Assembly: GCA_963529855.1 (NCBI GenBank)
Contig: CAURZK010000004.1
Coordinates: 124,001-188,000 of the forward strand
Direction of reading: 5' to 3'
Origin: 34-65-8 sp963529855
GTDB taxonomy: Bacteria > Pseudomonadota > Alphaproteobacteria > Sphingomonadales > Sphingomonadaceae
DNA: 64,000 nucleotides
How positions within the stretch are numbered: position 1 is the first letter of the stretch; the number at the start of each line of letters is the position of its first letter. The notes below the pieces were generated by a model. It saw only the letters and a program-made list of their open reading frames with translations, did no database searches and was not told the origin of the DNA. Below, piece by piece: positions 60,649-64,000 of the stretch. Position numbers and translations under genes: made by a program.

Positions 60649-61938
60649 TTGGCCAACGTTACCGTGATCGGCGCCCAGTGGGGCGATGAGGGCAAGGGCA
60701 AGATCGTCGACTGGCTCGCCAGCCGCGCCGATGCCGTGGTCCGCTTTCAGGGCGGACATAACGCCGGCCATACGCTGGTGGTGGGCGAAAACGTCTACAA
60801 GCTCAGCCTGCTTCCCAGCGGCATCGTCACCGGCACGCTGTCGATCATCGGCAATGGCGTGGTGCTCGATCCGTGGCACCTGAAAGCCGAGATCGCCAAG
60901 CTGGAGGGGCAGGGCGTCTCGATCACGCCAGAGAATTTCGCCATCGCCGACAACTGCCCACTGATCCTGCCACTCCACCGCGATCTCGACGGCCTGCGCG
61001 AAGCGGCGGCAGGCGCGGGCAAGATCGGCACGACCGGTCGCGGCATCGGCCCGGCTTACGAAGACAAGGTCGGCCGCCGCGCGATTCGGGTGTGCGACCT
61101 TGCTCACCTCGATCACCTCGAGCCGCAGCTTGACCGCCTGTGTGCGCATCACGATGCACTGCGGGCCGGGTTCGACCAGCCGCCCATCGACCGCGCGGTG
61201 CTGCTCGCCGACTTGCGCGAAATCGCCCCGTCGGTGCTGCAATATGCGCAGCCGGTGTGGAAGCGGCTGAAGAAGGTGCGCAAGGCCGGCGCGCGCATCC
61301 TGTTCGAAGGCGCGCAGGGCGTTCTGCTCGACGTCGATCACGGTACTTATCCGTTCGTCACCAGTTCCAACACCGTCAGCGGCACGGCGGCGGCGGGTTC
61401 CGGCCTTGGGCCCAGTTCGACTGGCTTCGTGCTGGGGATCGTCAAGGCCTATACCACTCGCGTGGGAAGCGGCCCGTTCCCGACCGAGCTCGACGACGAG
61501 GTGGGCCAGCGGCTGGGCGAGCGCGGCCACGAGTTCGGCACCGTGACCGGGCGCAAGCGGCGCTGCGGGTGGTTCGACGCCGTGCTGGTGCGCCAGAGCT
61601 GCGCGATCAGCGGCGTAACCGGCATTGCGCTGACCAAGCTCGACGTGCTCGACGGGTTCGATGTGGTGAAGATCTGCACCGGTTATCGCCTTAACGGTAA
61701 AATCCTCGACTACTTCCCCAGCCATGCCGCCGACCAGGCCGCGGTGGAGCCGATCTGGGAAGAAATGGCGGGTTGGCAGGAAACCACTGCCGGTGCCCGC
61801 AGCTGGGCCGATCTGCCTGCGCAGGCGATCAAGTACATCCAGCGGGTGCAGGAGCTGATCGAAACGCCCGTCGCGCTGGTATCGACCAGTCCGCAACGGG
61901 ACGACACGATCCTGGTTCGCGACCCGTTCGTGGATTAG
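60649..61938 (+). CDS. purA: Adenylosuccinate synthetase
   Basis: 429 residues, GTP-dependent first step from IMP to AMP. Motifs GAQWGDEGKGKIVDWLA, NAGHTLVVG and FEGAQGVLLDVDHGTYP are complete. The gene begins with TTG 60649 (MANVTVIGAQW), with GAAGGAA 8 bases upstream; no ATG or GTG gives the family N-terminus, so the rare start is real. It is transcribed from its own region behind the divergent reductase gene. Confidence 0.95.
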   Translation: MANVTVIGAQWGDEGKGKIVDWLASRADAVVRFQGGHNAGHTLVVGENVYKLSLLPSGIVTGTLSIIGNGVVLDPWHLKAEIAKLEGQGVSITPENFAIADNCPLILPLHRDLDGLREAAAGAGKIGTTGRGIGPAYEDKVGRRAIRVCDLAHLDHLEPQLDRLCAHHDALRAGFDQPPIDRAVLLADLREIAPSVLQYAQPVWKRLKKVRKAGARILFEGAQGVLLDVDHGTYPFVTSSNTVSGTAAAGSGLGPSSTGFVLGIVKAYTTRVGSGPFPTELDDEVGQRLGERGHEFGTVTGRKRRCGWFDAVLVRQSCAISGVTGIALTKLDVLDGFDVVKICTGYRLNGKILDYFPSHAADQAAVEPIWEEMAGWQETTAGARSWADLPAQAIKYIQRVQELIETPVALVSTSPQRDDTILVRDPFVD

Positions 61939-61957
61939 CGCCGCGCCAGGCTGGGTG

Positions 61958-62016
61958 TTGACATGATCACTATTTGTTCTACTCCTGTTCGTAGCAATAC
62001 GTAGGAGTCGCGAGTT
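61958..62016 (+). promoter_or_regulatory. LexA (SOS) box GTTC-N7-GTTC and promoter
   Basis: GTTC (61976-61979), seven bases, GTTC (61987-61990) is a perfect alphaproteobacterial LexA box. TTGACA (61958-61963) lies just upstream, so the box would cover the -10 region. Farther down, ACTCCT (61981-61986) can pair with AGGAGT (62003-62008), which contains the ribosome site AGGAG. Confidence 0.75.
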
Positions 62017-63033
62017 ATGGCGCTAACCGATTTCGCATATCAGGCGGTTGGCGATGTCCAGCTTGCGCTTTCCGTTTCGATCCTGTCCGACCGGCCTGCG
62101 CTGCTGGCCGAATGGCATGAGGATTGCGCCGGGGCCGGGCTCTACGTGCTCCATGCTGGCCGTCTGGCCGAATTCGGCGATGGTGGTGAGGTTCGGCCCC
62201 TGGGCGACGTGGTGCTGGTCGATTGTCCCGATGCGCGCGGCGGCGGCCTGGCGGCGCTCGCGCGGATCGACATGCGCGCGGCCCGTGCCGGTGCGCAGCT
62301 GGTGGTGGCGACCAGTCGGGGTTCGCTCGACGCGGTGTTCGGGTGCCTCGACCAGTCCCGCCCCGAAATTCTCGTCGACCCCTCACGCGGGGAACGTGCC
62401 GCGGTGTTGGGGCGGATAATGGCAGGCAAACCCAACGCGCGCCTGCGCGACCTTTCCGAAGATGACCGTCTGACGTTGCTCCGGTTGACCGAACAGGTGG
62501 GCCAGCTGGCCGAGCGGCTGGAGCGGCTCGGCCATCCTGCAACCAGCGCCGACGGGTCTGCTTTCCGTTTCGAGACGCCGGGCAGCGCATTCCATGGTTT
62601 CGGCCGGGACGATGGCGGCGCGAGCGCATTGCGCCGGGCGCGGCCGCCGCTCCCCGACCCGCGGCTGGTTCGGCGGATCATCCGGCACCGCCAGATGCGC
62701 AGCCGATACTTCGACAGCGCGCTGTTCGCCGATCCCGCGTGGGACATCCTGCTGGACCTGACTGCGGCGCGGGCCGAACACTTGCGCGTGTCGGTGACCA
62801 GCCTGTGCATCGCCAGTGGCGTTCCGCCCACGACTGCGCTCCGCTGGATCGGCCAGATGATCGACGCAGGTCTTCTTGAACGGGTGGAAGACGAGACGGA
62901 CCGCCGCCGCGCCTTCATCGCGCTGACTGACAAGGCGGCCGATGCAATGGCCCGCTATTTCGCCGATCTGGAAAGCGAAGCTTCCAAGCTCGTATCTAAT
63001 CAGCACGATCCCAAGACGACCTCGGTCGCCTGA
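62017..63033 (+). CDS. Receiver-like / MarR-type winged-helix protein, probably SOS-regulated
   Basis: 338 residues. Residues about 15-130 look like a beta-alpha receiver-type domain (SVSILSDRPALLAEWHEDC, DVVLVDCPDARGGG, LVVATSRG, EILVDPSRGERAAVLGR), but the phosphorylated Asp position reads VDCP and the usual Lys is absent. Residues about 235-325 are a winged helix: CIASGVPPTTALRWIGQMID and GLLERVEDETDRRRAF, as in MarR. The middle has a coiled-coil-like LTEQVGQLAERLERLG. Function unknown; the promoter LexA box suggests DNA-damage induction. Confidence 0.78.
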   Translation: MALTDFAYQAVGDVQLALSVSILSDRPALLAEWHEDCAGAGLYVLHAGRLAEFGDGGEVRPLGDVVLVDCPDARGGGLAALARIDMRAARAGAQLVVATSRGSLDAVFGCLDQSRPEILVDPSRGERAAVLGRIMAGKPNARLRDLSEDDRLTLLRLTEQVGQLAERLERLGHPATSADGSAFRFETPGSAFHGFGRDDGGASALRRARPPLPDPRLVRRIIRHRQMRSRYFDSALFADPAWDILLDLTAARAEHLRVSVTSLCIASGVPPTTALRWIGQMIDAGLLERVEDETDRRRAFIALTDKAADAMARYFADLESEASKLVSNQHDPKTTSVA

Positions 63034-63041
63034 TCGGCGGG

Positions 63042-63830
63042 TCAGAAAGGCTTGGCGGCGCGGCGCAGAATGACCGTGGCACCCGCGGCCGGAATTTGCG
63101 CAGGCCAGGGGCGGCGCTCGGCATCGGCCCGGGCACGGGCAAGGATCGCCGGCGCAACATCGGTGTCGTGCAGCACGACATCGGCTTCGCCCAGCAAACG
63201 TGCCTGCCGCAAGGTAAGGTCATCGGGGTCATTGCTTGTCAGCACGATGTCGGCACAGGTGCCCGGCTGCGCCATCTCGTCCGTCGCCAGCCACCGGTCG
63301 ACCGCCTGCCCATCATGTTCGCGCAAGGGATCGAGCGCGCCCCCTTCGGACAGCGCAGCGTCGATCGCGCGGCGCCGGGTATCTCCATCGGGCCAGCGTT
63401 GACGTATCGCGGTGCGGCTCTCGCGCAGTTTTTCCGCCAGCACGCCCAGCGAGGCAGGCAGGATCCGCTCCAGCCGCAGCCGCAATTGCTTGGCCAGGCC
63501 AGCAGAGGCGCCCGCTGTCCCGACCGCGATCAGCACGGGATCCCGGTCGAGGATGCTGGGGAGGGTAAAGTCGCACAGGTCGGGCCGGTCCGCGACATTG
63601 ACCAGCAGCCCGCGCGCCCTAAGCCGGCGGGCCGCCGCTTCGGCCTCCCGGTCATCGTCCAGCGCCACGAACGCGAGCCGCGCGTGATGTGCTTCGGTTT
63701 CGGCGCAGCACGATGCGCCCGCGCGCTCGATCAGTCGCCGCTTGGCATCGGCCATCGTCCCCGTGCCGACCAGCACCACGCGCGTTCCGCGAACGCGGTG
63801 GAACAGCGGCAGGCTTTCTAGTCCAGCCAC
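63042..63830 (-). CDS. cysG: Siroheme synthase: precorrin-2 dehydrogenase/ferrochelatase with remnant methyltransferase
   Basis: 262 residues. Residues 1-115 are the NAD-dependent precorrin-2 oxidase (VVLVGTGTMADAKRRL, NVADRPDLCDFTLPSI) and about 115-160 the chelatase/dimer segment. Residues about 200-250 then resemble the start of the SAM methyltransferase (DLTLRQARLLGEADVVLHD), yet its SAM loop GAGPGDP is replaced by TSNDPDD and the rest is missing. Precorrin-2 must come from cobA at 44998. It overlaps the lysA end by 13 bp. Confidence 0.85.
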   Translation of the reverse strand: MAGLESLPLFHRVRGTRVVLVGTGTMADAKRRLIERAGASCCAETEAHHARLAFVALDDDREAEAAARRLRARGLLVNVADRPDLCDFTLPSILDRDPVLIAVGTAGASAGLAKQLRLRLERILPASLGVLAEKLRESRTAIRQRWPDGDTRRRAIDAALSEGGALDPLREHDGQAVDRWLATDEMAQPGTCADIVLTSNDPDDLTLRQARLLGEADVVLHDTDVAPAILARARADAERRPWPAQIPAAGATVILRRAAKPF

Positions 63831-64000
63831 TCCGGCACCCGTTCAGCATCCATGATCGCAGCGGCATCGATCCGGTCGGCGACCACGGCAAACCGGTCGC
63901 CGTCGACCAGCACTTCGGCCACGAACCCGCGCGAATTGTAGGAGCTTGCCATGGTCGCGCCATAAGCCCCGGCGGTGCGAAACACGGCCAGCTCGCCCGA
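63818..64000 (-). CDS. lysA: Diaminopimelate decarboxylase, C-terminal end (window-edge partial)
   Basis: 61 codons up to the stop, start outside the window. The segment FRTAGAYGATMASSYNSRG is the family C-terminal signature with the Tyr and the substrate contact, followed by EVLVDGDRFAVV. It makes lysine from meso-DAP; DAP is also used by MurE here. It overlaps the siroheme synthase start, suggesting an operon lysA-cysG. Confidence 0.93.
   Translation of the reverse strand, partial: SGELAVFRTAGAYGATMASSYNSRGFVAEVLVDGDRFAVVADRIDAAAIMDAERVPEWLD

Overview
The window is a chromosomal segment of a high-GC alphaproteobacterium. Three things point to Sphingomonadales, probably Erythrobacteraceae: a GTTC-N7-GTTC SOS box of the alphaproteobacterial type, the DUF934/DUF2849 sulfite-reduction operon, and the order serC-serA-hisZ-purA. 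The family assignment is inferred from gene content and was not checked against a database. Coding density is very high. I see no insertion sequences, prophage genes, CRISPR arrays or rRNA.

Layout. 1-4.1 kb (minus): glnA (partial), glnB, argC, an SH3 protein and an M17 aminopeptidase. 4.1-7.1 kb: a lipoprotein, methionine aminopeptidase, then ccmA-ccmB. 7.1-11.1 kb: pterin dehydratase, an SDR, a secreted S9 peptidase and a DNA glycosylase. 11.2-13.8 kb: ferredoxin, cysteine synthase and two envelope proteins. 14.0-32.9 kb: a complete dcw cluster (mraZ-rsmH-ftsL-ftsI-murE-murF-mraY-murD-ftsW-murG-murC-murB-ddl-ftsQ-ftsA-ftsZ). Most of its junctions overlap as ATGA; it is preceded by a 10-bp-periodic candidate MraZ operator, and two DnaA-box sequences lie just before ftsZ. 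33-38.2 kb: a TPR/poly-Pro/SPOR protein, YbjN, proC, a Bax-inhibitor-1 protein behind a structured leader, and a poly-Pro lipoprotein. 38.3 kb: tRNA-Ala(CGC), then obg, proB and an epimerase.

41.8-50.1 kb (minus): an assimilatory sulfur operon (cobA, DUF2849, cysI, DUF934, cysH), followed by mscS, a Cys/Met PLP enzyme, a sulfurtransferase and a membrane protein. 50.2-55.4 kb: queF, tRNA-Thr(UGU), an RNase H-like protein overlapping rarA, a PadR regulator with its membrane-protein partner, and a glycosyltransferase. 55.5-62 kb: serC-serA behind a candidate serC leader RNA, then hisZ, a divergent aldo/keto reductase and purA. 62-64 kb: an SOS-box-preceded gene for a receiver-like/winged-helix protein, then a siroheme synthase with a degenerate C-terminus and the end of lysA.

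Two themes recur. One is peptidoglycan synthesis and cell division. The other is sulfur and serine/cysteine metabolism: cysK, cysHI, siroheme enzymes, metC, sseA and serCA supply each other's substrates or cofactors. The most unusual signals are regulatory: the SOS box at 61976, the DnaA boxes before ftsZ, the MraZ-type repeats, and the two leader hairpins before serC and the Bax-inhibitor-1 gene. No wholly new multi-gene system is evident. The least-characterised candidates are the SOS-linked regulator and the RNase H-like gene coupled to rarA.
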